Position numbers and translations under genes: made by a program. From DTU013 sp964512095 (GTDB taxonomy: Bacteria; Bacillota; Clostridia; Acetivibrionales; DTU013): a stretch of 64,000 nt of DNA. Shown piece after piece: positions 9,251 through 17,969 of the stretch; within the stretch, counting starts at the first letter, position 1; every line of letters begins with the position of its first letter. The stretch is taken from positions 1 to 64,000 of the forward strand of contig CAZEIH010000003.1 of the NCBI GenBank assembly GCA_964512095.1, read 5' to 3'. The notes under the pieces are model-generated. The model was not told the DNA's origin and searched no databases. It saw nothing but the letters and a program-made list of their open reading frames with translations.

Positions 9251-9658
9251 CTACGATTTGCCGTTATATTTTTTGTCGGTTTTTCCTTCCTTTTTACCCT
9301 TTCTCAATAATTCATATACACTCATTGTAAGAAGGAACCATCCAAAAAGCCTTCTCAAATCCCCAGCCGCCATTCTGGTAGCTAGCAATGAACCAGCAAA
9401 CGCCCCTGCAAGACCAAAAATAATAATTGGAACTGCCATTTTGAAATCAATACTCTTGTTTTTTATATGTATAAACAAAGCCACAATTGCTGTCGGTATA
9501 AAAAACAACAGGTTCACGCTCTGAGCTATATGCTGGGGCGGGTTTACAGCCAACACCAACCCAGGTATCAGGACGGCTCCACCACCCATTCCCATACCGC
9601 TGATAATTCCCGCAACTACTCCTGTCAAAAAAAGAATAATCCAATTCCAGCTGTTCAA
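9251..9658 (-). CDS. Half-size TauE/SafE permease, second half
   Basis: A 135-aa membrane protein with one TauE/SafE repeat: GxxxGxxGMGGG near residues 16-27 and about four hydrophobic segments, then a basic tail. Full TauE/SafE transporters (about 250 aa) have two such repeats; here each repeat is its own gene, so this and the 9860 gene probably form one transporter. Substrate (sulfonate, sulfite or another anion) is unknown. Start is TTG with AAAGG eight bases upstream. A dispersed repeat lies in the gap to its partner. Confidence 0.8.
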   Translation of the reverse strand: MNSWNWIILFLTGVVAGIISGMGMGGGAVLIPGLVLAVNPPQHIAQSVNLLFFIPTAIVALFIHIKNKSIDFKMAVPIIIFGLAGAFAGSLLATRMAAGDLRRLFGWFLLTMSVYELLRKGKKEGKTDKKYNGKS

Positions 9659-9681
9659 CTTGTTAGCCTTTCACCGTTTCT

Positions 9682-9777
9682 ATTTTATCTATGTCTTCAG
9701 AAGTCCCTGACCTCTCGACGATAAATGAAGACTGTGAGTTCAGTCTCTACCTGACTCCCTAAGCGAAGCAAATTGAC
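9682..9777 (+). repeat. Dispersed two-hairpin repeat, copy 2 (degenerate)
   Basis: Matches the reference copy at both ends (TTTTATCTATGTCTTC and CTGACTCCCTAAGCGAAG). The first hairpin is eroded and most of the second hairpin's left arm is missing. It sits between the two half-permease genes. Confidence 0.75.
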
Positions 9778-9859
9778 TTGTTTTCCCTATATTATTCTCA
9801 AATTTTCTGCTTAACAAATACAATTACAAATCGTTCACATTAATTTTATCAATCAAATC

Positions 9860-10306
9860 TCACAAAATCATTTTAATGCCTGCAACTGCTAAAAAGACTG
9901 CAAATATCTTTCTAAGAGCCTTATCGGAAAATTTATTTAGCAGCTTCCCGCCAATATACCCACCAACTATACCTCCCAGCGTTACCCTAATGGTAAGGCC
10001 CCAATCTGCGTAACCCTTTGATATATAAAGGACTGAACTCACCAGAGTTAGTGGCAATATAACAGAAATAGCAGTAGCATGTGCCTTATGCTCGTCAGCC
10101 TTTAGAAAATGAACCATTGCAGGTACTGCTATAGTACCCCCTCCCGAACCAAAAAGCCCGTTAGCCAGTCCTGTTACAAGCCCTATAGCAACGCACATCA
10201 TGATACTGGGTGCTTTTCTTTTTTGCTTCTTCGCCTTATTCCTCTTTGTTTCTTTCATCTTATCTGCCCTGTCATTCTCCCATATTTCATCCCTCATACT
10301 CACCAC
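9860..10306 (-). CDS. Half-size TauE/SafE permease, first half
   Basis: A protein of about 148 aa carrying one TauE/SafE repeat, with GLVTGLANGLFGSGGGTIAV as its signature, about four membrane segments, and a very basic N-terminal tail rich in Lys. Pairs with the 9251 gene. The start is uncertain: a GTG at 10306 has AAGGAG six bases upstream, an ATG at 10297 is possible, and an ATG at 10324 lacks a site. Substrate unknown. Confidence 0.78.
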   Translation of the reverse strand: MVSMRDEIWENDRADKMKETKRNKAKKQKRKAPSIMMCVAIGLVTGLANGLFGSGGGTIAVPAMVHFLKADEHKAHATAISVILPLTLVSSVLYISKGYADWGLTIRVTLGGIVGGYIGGKLLNKFSDKALRKIFAVFLAVAGIKMIL

Positions 10307-10560
10307 CCTTCTCTCCTTTACCATCAGCCATACAAGCTATATTTACTTGCACAATTACTTCATCACACCTTGCCCAAATAATAATCAGTAAATAGCTACA
10401 AATTGATTATTGTCTTCATAGGTTTTATTTATCCATATTATGAGACCACATACTCAAACAAATTATATAATTAACTGCATTTATCAAACAAATTGACTAC
10501 ATGGATAGTATAATGTGATAGAATTTATGTAAATCATAAAGCTTTGGAGGATACTAATTG

Positions 10561-12495
10561 ATGAAAAAGCTCCTGTTTTGCTTACTTCTTTCTGTATTAC
10601 TTTTATCTGTAATGGTCTTTTCCCAAACTGCATTGGCAGATGACAGGTATTACAGGATAACAGCTTACGATATCCAGACAGTAATAAATCCTGACGGCTC
10701 CGCTGATATCACCGAAAGGATTACTTATAGATTTACAGGCGACTTCAACGGAGTTTTGCGTGATATTGACTTTGGAGAAACAGATGGTATAGAAAATATT
10801 CAGGTCTTTGTCGAGAACCACGATCAGAGCTTGAGGGAATTTGCCTTTAACTCATCAAATCTGAATGCAGAAGGGCCATCAGGTACATATAATATTGAAT
10901 ATGACGGTGAAATAGCTAAATTAAAGCTTTATGAGCAAACTAGCAACTCACAAAAGGTTTTTGTATATAAGTATACCTTTAAGAATGTTGTGACAAAATA
11001 CAACGACACAGCTGAATTTAACAGAAAAATAATAGATCGAAATTGGTCTGTTAATCTAAATAATATCACCATATTGATACAACTGCCTTCAGGCGCATCA
11101 AAAGATGATCTTAAAGTCTTTGGTCATGGCCCTCTCACTGGCGTATCAAGGATTATAGACGGGCAAAATGTCGAATTTGAATTGGACACACTCTCACCAG
11201 GTGATTACGTTGGAACCCGGGTATTGTTCCCAACCTCTCTTGTTCCCGATTCCTCTAACATAAAAGCAGAGGAAGGGTTGCCCAAAATACTGAATGAAGA
11301 GAAGCAGCTTGCCGAAGAAGCAAATGCAGAGCGAGAAAGTGCTCGGCAATGGGTGGAAAGCGAACGGCAGAGAAGAAATGATCAAAGAAAATTGACCGAT
11401 CTTTTCACTCTTTTGGCAAAGATACTTGGTACCCTACTTATATTGTGCTGGCTTCCAATACTTCTATTTCTATATTTTAAATATGATAAGGAATTCAAAA
11501 GCAGCTTTAATGCGAAATATTATAGAGAGCTCCCTGGTGAATATACTCCTGCGGAAATGACTGTGCTAGTCAAAATGGGGATGGTAGACACCAAGGATAT
11601 AACCGCCACCTTGATGGATCTGGTCAGAAAGGGCGTCCTTTTCCTGAAAAAGGAGACATATATCAAAAGCGGTTTCTTTAGAGACAAGAGCATCGAAGAC
11701 TATGTCCTGACGTTGAATAGTGAAGCATCAATGACAACGTTGAAACGGCATGAAACATTCCTCATAAGCTGGTTCATAAGTACCATCGGCAGAGGAGGCC
11801 ATGTATTCCTTGATGAAATAACATCCTATGCCAATACCACCTCTGGCGCTGAACAGTTTTCAAAGGATTATCGACGCTGGTGTGATATGGCTAAGGAGGA
11901 AGCCGATAAAAACGGCTTCTTTGACGAAACCAGCAAAAAAGGTAAGCGTGCAGCCCTTCTCATCGGCTTGTTAGGTTACCTTTTACCAGGCATAGCTATT
12001 GTTTTCTTGTTACAGATTTTCATCGGCTATTTCATAGGTACCCTTGGTGTCATTATGCTCTTTTTTGGCAACAGGTTAAACAGGCGTACCAAATACGGCA
12101 ATGAGCAAAATGCTATGTGGAAGGCATTTAAAAACTTTTTAAGGGATTTCAGCAGCCTGGATAAGGCTGAGATACCTTCCATAGTAATATGGGAGCATTA
12201 TTTAGTCTATGCCATCTCCCTTGGTGTAGCAAAGGAGGTTATAAGGCAGCTTCCCCTCGTATTTAACGATACAGACCTCAATAACACCCATCTTACTTAT
12301 ATGTACGGCTACAATATGCAAAGCTTTGATAGCTTTTCCAACGCCTTTGACAGAACAATAAGCTCCATTGACAATTCTATTAGCAGTGCAGTATCTATTG
12401 CTAACTCGAGTGATTCCTCGTCATCAGGCGGTGGCGGCGGATTCAGTGGCGGCGGTGGTGGCGGCGGTGGCGGTGGAGGCGGTGGAGCATTTTGA
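10561..12495 (+). CDS. DUF2207 membrane protein with poly-Gly tail
   Basis: A 644-aa protein: signal peptide (cleavage near TALA, residue 22), an extracellular DUF2207 domain with the YRITAYDIQTVINPDGSADI start, a membrane helix near residue 288, a cytoplasmic region, and two close membrane helices near 470-505. It ends in a Ser run and then an almost pure Gly tract with terminal Phe. Such tails are typical of DUF2207 proteins next to LemA, which follows here. Function of the family is unknown; an envelope role is likely. Start ATG 10561 with GGAGG upstream. Confidence 0.88.
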   Translation: MKKLLFCLLLSVLLLSVMVFSQTALADDRYYRITAYDIQTVINPDGSADITERITYRFTGDFNGVLRDIDFGETDGIENIQVFVENHDQSLREFAFNSSNLNAEGPSGTYNIEYDGEIAKLKLYEQTSNSQKVFVYKYTFKNVVTKYNDTAEFNRKIIDRNWSVNLNNITILIQLPSGASKDDLKVFGHGPLTGVSRIIDGQNVEFELDTLSPGDYVGTRVLFPTSLVPDSSNIKAEEGLPKILNEEKQLAEEANAERESARQWVESERQRRNDQRKLTDLFTLLAKILGTLLILCWLPILLFLYFKYDKEFKSSFNAKYYRELPGEYTPAEMTVLVKMGMVDTKDITATLMDLVRKGVLFLKKETYIKSGFFRDKSIEDYVLTLNSEASMTTLKRHETFLISWFISTIGRGGHVFLDEITSYANTTSGAEQFSKDYRRWCDMAKEEADKNGFFDETSKKGKRAALLIGLLGYLLPGIAIVFLLQIFIGYFIGTLGVIMLFFGNRLNRRTKYGNEQNAMWKAFKNFLRDFSSLDKAEIPSIVIWEHYLVYAISLGVAKEVIRQLPLVFNDTDLNNTHLTYMYGYNMQSFDSFSNAFDRTISSIDNSISSAVSIANSSDSSSSGGGGGFSGGGGGGGGGGGGGAF

Positions 12496-12566
12496 TCCGC
12501 TGTGGCTGTATCCAGACTAGCAAATAGCTGTTTTAGGCATGAACGTAGCTGGTAGGATTACATCTA

Positions 12567-12650
12567 GTCAATTCGCTTCGCTCAGAGAGTCAGGTGGAGA
12601 CTGAACTCCACCTGACCAAGGAAGTTAATGAATGAAGACATAGATAAAAA
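12567..12650 (-). repeat. Dispersed two-hairpin repeat, copy 3 (short, inverted)
   Basis: Inverse orientation to copy 1. It keeps the GTCAATTCGCTTCGCTC end, the perfect 11-bp CAGGTGGAG-type hairpin and the GAAGACATAGATAAAA end. The GCCGACC hairpin is deleted. It lies between the DUF2207 and lemA genes. Confidence 0.85.
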
Positions 12651-12685
12651 TAAAAAATAGATTCGAAATCAAGGAGGAGAATAAC

Positions 12686-13240
12686 ATGTTGTGGGTAATC
12701 ATTATACTTGCAGTAATTGCAGCAGGAATTGGAATCGCAGTAATATCAACATATAACGGTCTTGTGGGAAAGCGTAATAAGGTCGCCAATTCATGGAGCC
12801 AGATTGACATCCAGCTAAAAAGAAGATTCGACCTGATACCTAACCTCATAGAAACAGTCAAGGGCTATGCTGCCCATGAACAACAGACCTTTGAGACTGT
12901 TATCAATGCTCGTAACAGTTACATGAACGCTTCGTCTCACAGAGATGTAATGAAGGCTAATACCGAACTATCTAAGGGCTTGGATAGATTATTGGTACTG
13001 TCTGAATCATACCCTGAGCTAAAAGCAAACACCAATTTCCAAGAGCTTCAGAAGGAGCTTACAAAAACCGAAGACAAAATCACATTTGCACGTCAGTTCT
13101 ACAATGATGTTGTAATGGAATACAATAATTCAATACAGATGTTCCCTTCGAGTATATTTGCAAACAACTTTAACTTTACTGAGGAACCCTTCTTCTCTAT
13201 TGATGAAAACGAAGCTTCCACACCCCAGGTAAAGTTTTAG
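12686..13240 (+). CDS. lemA: LemA family protein
   Basis: A 184-aa protein. One N-terminal membrane helix (residues 2-22) is followed by a cytosolic or periplasmic helical LemA domain with YNGLVGKRNKVANSWSQID and FDLIPNLIETVKGY, which are the family hallmarks. AAGGAGGAG precedes the ATG. LemA proteins often travel with Gly-tailed membrane proteins such as the DUF2207 gene just upstream. Function unknown; membrane stress is a common suggestion. Confidence 0.92.
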   Translation: MLWVIIILAVIAAGIGIAVISTYNGLVGKRNKVANSWSQIDIQLKRRFDLIPNLIETVKGYAAHEQQTFETVINARNSYMNASSHRDVMKANTELSKGLDRLLVLSESYPELKANTNFQELQKELTKTEDKITFARQFYNDVVMEYNNSIQMFPSSIFANNFNFTEEPFFSIDENEASTPQVKF

Positions 13241-13275
13241 GAAAACATAACCACAGACTATAGACCTTTATAGAA

Positions 13276-13322
13276 CATCAGCGGAATCAGACGGAGCATA
13301 GCTCCGTCTGATTCCGCTGATG
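13276..13322. other. Perfect 47-bp palindrome
   Basis: Two 22-bp arms, beginning CATCAGCGGAATCAGACGG, separated by the three bases ATA, with no mismatch. It lies between the convergent lemA gene and the Pro/Gly-rich gene. It probably terminates both transcripts, although neither side has a clear T-run. Confidence 0.8.
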
Positions 13323-13339
13323 AAAGGTGGCATATGGGC

Positions 13340-13792
13340 TTAGTAACAAACAAAGGATGATATTCTATTAAGGTCAACTCCAAAATAAACCCATCTAAAA
13401 CCGGTCCATCTCCAACCTGATACTGAACGTCTCCCAACAAATACAAGCCATGCCCAGAACTGTTGCCTATTATCCAGCCATAAATAAACATATCTGAACC
13501 TGCATCGGCTTATAGCTCCAGGATCTATTGCAAATACACTTGCGGTTTGCTGAGCAGGTGTAAAGGCTGGCGGACGTCCTTGTGGCGGCCCTGTACCTGG
13601 TCCCCCTCCTGGGCCTTGGCCTGGAGGAAAGAAACCTGGCCCCTGACCTGGAGGAAACCCCGGTCCCCCGCCTGGCCCCTGGCCTGGAGGAAACCCTGGT
13701 CCCCCGCCTGGCCCCTGGCCTGGAAAGCCCGGGAATGGTCCAAAAAACCCACCTGCACCTTGAGGCTGCCTAACAATATAATAATCCTGCAT
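13340..13792 (-). CDS. Pro/Gly-rich protein with aromatic C-terminal domain
   Basis: A 150-aa protein. Residues 10-78 are a collagen-like tract built on PGQGPGGGPGFPP repeats. Residues 95-150 form a compact domain rich in Trp, Tyr and Arg (CRFRYVYLWLDNRQQFWAW, FRWVYFGVDLNRISSFVCY). No signal peptide or membrane helix is clear. The same aromatic tail is common in short clostridial proteins of unknown function, sometimes called transporters without evidence. Start ATG 13792 with GGGAG eight bases upstream. Confidence 0.7.
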   Translation of the reverse strand: MQDYYIVRQPQGAGGFFGPFPGFPGQGPGGGPGFPPGQGPGGGPGFPPGQGPGFFPPGQGPGGGPGTGPPQGRPPAFTPAQQTASVFAIDPGAISRCRFRYVYLWLDNRQQFWAWLVFVGRRSVSGWRWTGFRWVYFGVDLNRISSFVCY

Positions 13793-13887
13793 TGTTCTCA
13801 CTCCCTAGTAAGTCTTATATAGCTTATGCAAGACGCCCCAGGAAGGTTACATAATGCCCAGCACGGGATAATTATCCTCATAAAATA

Positions 13888-13954
13888 AGAGACCATGCTG
13901 TTATTCACCAATCTATTGTGTGAACTACCCGCCACCTATAGAAGTGGGGGCTCC
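13888..13954 (-). ncRNA. IS605-type right end with guide-RNA-like hairpin
   Basis: On the minus strand, after the tnpB tail, come GAGCCCCCACTTCTATAG, a pairing partner GGTGGCGGG and then GTAGTTCAC. This matches the 3' scaffold of TnpB guide RNAs (omega/reRNA), whose guide would be the following bases (13919 downward). Only the terminal part can be recognised. It shares the GTAGTTCAC end and hairpin layout with the element ending at 22176. Confidence 0.5.
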
Positions 13955-13969
13955 AAAATGTATCATAGC

Positions 13970-14143
13970 TTACGCTATGCTTAGCACTTTTAGCGTGCCC
14001 ACTACGCCTCTATCCCCTCGACCTTGAAAGGCATCGGGGAATACTTTTCTTATGATGTTTCCAGAACCATTGCAATCTGCGTTAATGAAGATGCCGTTAC
14101 CTGTACGATATAGACCACGTTTTATTCTTTTACCCCACCTACG
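13970..14143 (-). pseudogene. tnpB: TnpB C-terminal remnant (IS200/IS605 family)
   Basis: A 57-codon open stretch on the minus strand ends at TAA 13970-13972. It reads WGKRIKRGLYRTGNG, then INADCNGSGNIIRKVFP. This is the conserved C-terminal block of TnpB (KRGLY, INADvNGA.NI.RK), with a Cys at the position usually Val. A stop lies just upstream and the rest of the gene is missing, so it cannot make a nuclease. The 432-base space 13793-14224 otherwise holds only the right end of the same element. Confidence 0.8.
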
Positions 14144-14224
14144 CTTTCACTGTTGTGAATAAGGTAGCTTAGAGGTAAGGGGCCTTCTGATTCATTGTTG
14201 ATAAAAACTAGAAATAATAGTAGA

Positions 14225-16822
14225 TCAGATCCCGGCACTTATGGAGAAAGACCCGTTTATGGCATCCACAACAACATTGGAGCCATCGCGTATGGTATCC
14301 CTTACAATCATCCTCCCCAATTCAGTCTCCAGCCTTTTTTGCAGAAAACGCTTAACAGGCCTTACGCCATATTCCGGTGCATATGCCGTATCAGCCACGA
14401 ATTCCTTTGCACTATCAGTGATTGTAAGTGTAATATGTCTGTCCTCAAGTCTTTTCTTAATTTCCTCAAGCATCAGGTCAATAATCTTTAAAATATCCTT
14501 CCTATCAAGGGGTTTTAACATGACTATCTCATCAACTCTATTTAGAAATTCAGGCTTAAAGCTTTGTCTGAGTTCTTCTAGCACCATTTCTCTAAGCTCT
14601 GCCTCATTTTCATCTCCGGAGCGTATGCTCTCCATAAAATATTGGCTTCCAGCATTTGAAGTCATTATAATAACAGTATCCTTGAAGTTCACAGTCCTTC
14701 CCTGGCTGTCAGTCAGCCTTCCATCGTCCAGCATCTGAAGAAGTACATTAAAAACCTCAGGACCTGCCTTTTCAATCTCGTCAAACAATATAACACAATA
14801 GGGCTTCCTTCTAACCGCTTCAGTCAACTGTCCTCCTTTTTCATAACCAATATAGCCTGGAGGAGCTCCAATCAGCTTGGCCACAGTATGCTTCTCCTGG
14901 TATTCAGACATATCGATACGTACCATGCTATCTTCACTATCAAACAAAGCCTCTGAAAGTGCTTTTGCCAGCTCAGTCTTACCCACGCCTATCGGGCCAA
15001 GGAATATAAATGAACCAATAGGTTTATTGGGATCCTTCAAACCGGATCGCGCCCGTAGCACAGAGCCTGCTACTGATTCAACCGCCTCGTCCTGGCCGAT
15101 TACACGCCTATGTAATATCTTATCCAGATTGAGTAGCTTATCCCGTTCATTTTCAACAAGCCTCGTAATGGGTATACCTGTCCATCTAGAAACAATCTCA
15201 GCAATCTCATCTCCGGTAACCTCTTCCTTAAGAAGACGGTTACCCTCTGAAAATCCCTGGCTCTCCTTCTCCCTCTGAAGCTGTTTTTCCAACCTAGGTA
15301 GCCGCTCATGCTTCAATATTGCCAGCTCATTCAGATCATATCTGCGTTCAGCTTCCTCTATCCTTTGTTTTATATCTTCGATTTGCTGCCTCAATTCCTT
15401 CTCTCTAGCCAAACTGTTCTTTTCCATATCCCATTGAGCTCTCATCGTGTCAGACTGCTCTTTGAGAATAGCAATCTCCCTTTCAAGCACAGAAAGTCTG
15501 TTGAAAGAGTTTATGTCTGTCTCTCTTAGTAGAGCCTGTCTTTCTATCTCAAGCTGCATTAAACGTCTACTTATCTCATCTAGCTCAGCAGGCATACTGT
15601 CAATTTCAGTTCGTACCATGGCAGCAGCTTCGTCCATTAAATCTATTGCCTTATCTGGAAGAAAGCGGTCACTGATATATCTGTTGGCCAATACAGCACT
15701 TGCAATTATTGCATTATCTGTTATTCTAACGCCATGATGTATCTCGAATCTTTCCTTCAAACCTCTTAGTATGGATACTGTACCCTCTACATTAGGTGGC
15801 TCTACCATAACCGGTTGGAATCTTCTTTCTAGTGCCGTATCCTTTTCTATATGCTTCCTGTATTCATCCACAGTTGTTGCACCAATACAGTTAATCTCAC
15901 CCCTTGCAAGCATGGGCTTAAGGATATTTCCCGCATCCATGGAGCCCTCTGACTTCCCGGCACCTACAATATTATGAAGCTCATCGATAAATAAAAGCAC
16001 TTTGCCATTAGAACTCTCCACTTCCTTTAATACAGCCTTCAGCCGTTCCTCAAATTCCCCCCTGTACTTAGCGCCTGCTATAAGCGAGCTCATATCCAGG
16101 GCAAAAATCACTCTATCCTTCAGGCCTTCAGGAACATCCCCCTTTAGTATCCTCTGTGCCAGCCCTTCTATGACAGCAGTCTTTCCAACACCTGGCTCGC
16201 CTATCAGAACAGGATTGTTCTTGGTCCTTCTTGATAGTATCCTGATTACTCTTCGAATTTCTGAATCCCTTCCTATAACGGGATCCAGTTTTCCCTTTTT
16301 GGCAATGTCTATCATATCAATGGCGAATTTGGACAACGCCCTATAAGTCTGCTCGGGGTTCTCCGATGGAGTCTGCTTGTTATTCCTAGTCTGTCCCAAA
16401 GCCTCTAGAAAGCTATCTCTGCTGATTCCATGCTTTTTGAAGATTTCAGATGATGGAGTATCATTCTCACCTAGTAAAGATAAATAAATATGCTCAACAC
16501 CTGTATATTCGTCCTTAGATTTATCTGCTTCATCAGTTGCGTATTTTATTATTTCATTTAGTCTACTCGTCTCATGCAAGCTTAATGCACTTGCTATGTA
16601 TATTGACGATTGCTTTTCCAGTTCCCTCTTAACATCCCCTACCACAATATCAACATTTATGCCCATACAGCTAATACTTCTTGGTATTAGCCCCTTCTCT
16701 TGGGTTAAAAGCGCTAGATGCAGATGCTCTACGTCCACCTGCTGATGGTTCATCCTCAATGCCACCTTTTGAGCTATATCTACAGCATCCTTAGCCTCAC
16801 CCGTAAATCTGTCCATTTCCAT
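14225..16822 (-). CDS. clpB: ATP-dependent disaggregase ClpB
   Basis: An 865-aa Hsp100 protein that, with DnaK/DnaJ, pulls proteins out of aggregates. It has the N-terminal Clp repeats (residues 1-145), nucleotide domain 1 with GEPGVGKTAVIEG near 209, the coiled-coil middle domain (about 405-520), nucleotide domain 2 with GPIGVGKTELAKAL near 612, and the C-terminal D2-small domain. The middle domain marks it as ClpB rather than ClpA or ClpC. AGGAGG lies 11 bases before the ATG. It follows the dnaJ-type gene, 44 bp apart, probably one heat-shock unit. No CIRCE element was seen. Confidence 0.95.
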   Translation of the reverse strand: MEMDRFTGEAKDAVDIAQKVALRMNHQQVDVEHLHLALLTQEKGLIPRSISCMGINVDIVVGDVKRELEKQSSIYIASALSLHETSRLNEIIKYATDEADKSKDEYTGVEHIYLSLLGENDTPSSEIFKKHGISRDSFLEALGQTRNNKQTPSENPEQTYRALSKFAIDMIDIAKKGKLDPVIGRDSEIRRVIRILSRRTKNNPVLIGEPGVGKTAVIEGLAQRILKGDVPEGLKDRVIFALDMSSLIAGAKYRGEFEERLKAVLKEVESSNGKVLLFIDELHNIVGAGKSEGSMDAGNILKPMLARGEINCIGATTVDEYRKHIEKDTALERRFQPVMVEPPNVEGTVSILRGLKERFEIHHGVRITDNAIIASAVLANRYISDRFLPDKAIDLMDEAAAMVRTEIDSMPAELDEISRRLMQLEIERQALLRETDINSFNRLSVLEREIAILKEQSDTMRAQWDMEKNSLAREKELRQQIEDIKQRIEEAERRYDLNELAILKHERLPRLEKQLQREKESQGFSEGNRLLKEEVTGDEIAEIVSRWTGIPITRLVENERDKLLNLDKILHRRVIGQDEAVESVAGSVLRARSGLKDPNKPIGSFIFLGPIGVGKTELAKALSEALFDSEDSMVRIDMSEYQEKHTVAKLIGAPPGYIGYEKGGQLTEAVRRKPYCVILFDEIEKAGPEVFNVLLQMLDDGRLTDSQGRTVNFKDTVIIMTSNAGSQYFMESIRSGDENEAELREMVLEELRQSFKPEFLNRVDEIVMLKPLDRKDILKIIDLMLEEIKKRLEDRHITLTITDSAKEFVADTAYAPEYGVRPVKRFLQKRLETELGRMIVRDTIRDGSNVVVDAINGSFSISAGI

Positions 16823-16866
16823 GCCGTCTCATGCCTCCTTTGGGTTGTCAGTGATAAAATTTTAAT

Positions 16867-17799
16867 TTACATTTTACTAAGTCTTTCATAAAGCTCCATC
16901 TGCTCCTTGCTAAGATTCGTAGGGTTTACTATGGCTACTCTGAGATACAAATCTCCTCTTGCTCCCGCTTTATCCCTGTATCCCTTTCCCGATACCCTAA
17001 TTTTGTTATCAGTTTGTATTCCAGCAGGAACCTTGACAGATATTCTTCCATCCAATGTTGTAAATGGCTTTTCCGCCCCGAGAGCTGCTTCCCAGGGATA
17101 AAGTGCCAAGCGTGCTTCCAGGTCCAAACCATTTAGCTCATATATTGAATTCTTCTTCAATTCCACCTGCAGATACAAATCACCTTTAGGCCCACCGTTA
17201 ACGCCTGGGCCACCTTGTCCTGACAGCTTAATTCTCCCACCGGACTTTATACCAGCAGGCACTTTAAGAGAAATCGTCTTGTCTCCTGATGGCGTTCGGA
17301 GGGTGACTAGCCTCTGAGCTCCATCAAACGCGTCCTCAAGGGATACTTGAAATTGGGTCTCCATATCCTGACCCTTCGTTTTCATATTTCGACTAAAGCC
17401 CTTTTTACCCCTGTTGCCATTGAAAATATTACCCTTTCCAAAGGCTCCAAATGGATCTCCGCCGCCGAAGAACATATTGAAAAAATCACTAAAGCCGCTG
17501 CCTTCAGTGCTATATTCGTACCTTCCCCCACTGTCAAAGCCATATTTTGACGGATCAAAATCAGCTCCATTAGAGAACTGCCCCTCTTTACCAAACTGGT
17601 CATACTTCTTTCTTTTCTCACTGTCACCCAGGACCTCGTATGCTTCATTTGCCTCCTTAAACTTATCCTCAGCTGACTTATCGCCGGGATGGGCATCGGG
17701 ATGGTATTTTTTTGCCATTTTCCTAAATGCCTTTTTTATCTCATCGGCTGAAGCCTTTTTATCGACTCCTAAAACCTCATAATAATCCCTAAACTTCAT
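16867..17799 (-). CDS. DnaJ/CbpA-type co-chaperone without zinc finger
   Basis: A 310-aa J-domain protein: J domain at residues 1-70 with HPD in KYHPDAHPGD, a Gly/Phe-rich linker to about 150, and the two-part DnaJ C-terminal substrate domain. The CxxCxGxG zinc repeats of classic DnaJ are absent, so it is of the type II, CbpA-like class. It should stimulate DnaK ATPase. The start is the ATG at 17799 with GAGGTG upstream. It heads a dnaJ-clpB unit. Confidence 0.93.
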   Translation of the reverse strand: MKFRDYYEVLGVDKKASADEIKKAFRKMAKKYHPDAHPGDKSAEDKFKEANEAYEVLGDSEKRKKYDQFGKEGQFSNGADFDPSKYGFDSGGRYEYSTEGSGFSDFFNMFFGGGDPFGAFGKGNIFNGNRGKKGFSRNMKTKGQDMETQFQVSLEDAFDGAQRLVTLRTPSGDKTISLKVPAGIKSGGRIKLSGQGGPGVNGGPKGDLYLQVELKKNSIYELNGLDLEARLALYPWEAALGAEKPFTTLDGRISVKVPAGIQTDNKIRVSGKGYRDKAGARGDLYLRVAIVNPTNLSKEQMELYERLSKM

Positions 17800-17880
17800 A
17801 TTATCACCTCGTAAAGGTTTGCTCAAATCCAAGCATGTATCATGCCATATTCACTACTGTAATCACCAACAAATAACGTC

Positions 17881-17898
17881 ATGGTATTATAATACCAT
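17881..17898. promoter_or_regulatory. Perfect 18-bp palindrome upstream of the dnaJ-type gene
   Basis: ATGGTATTATAATACCAT is identical on both strands and contains TATAAT on each. It lies 82 bp upstream of the dnaJ-type start. It could be an operator over a -10 box, but no good -35 was found at 17 bp. Function is inferred. Confidence 0.4.
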
Positions 17899-17902
17899 TT
17901 GT

Positions 17903-17931
17903 AAAAAGGCGATCCCAAAGAACCGCCTTTT
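17903..17931 (-). terminator. Terminator of the phosphatase-like LysM gene
   Basis: On the minus strand AAAAGGCG pairs with CGCCTTTT and leads into a run of five T. It lies just after the stop of the 17970 gene. Confidence 0.8.
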
Positions 17932-17969
17932 ATCCAAAGCAATATTTACATAGTTTCCTCTTGTGCTGT

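Noticed and set aside
13547..13822. Plus-strand frames with Trp/Pro repeats opposite the Pro/Gly-rich gene
   Set aside because: The composition mirrors the Gly/Pro codons of the minus-strand gene, which has a start site and a conserved aromatic domain.
16823..16866. CIRCE or CtsR operator in front of clpB
   Set aside because: Neither TTAGCACTC repeats nor GGTCAAA-type heptamers were found, and clpB probably reads through from the dnaJ-type gene.
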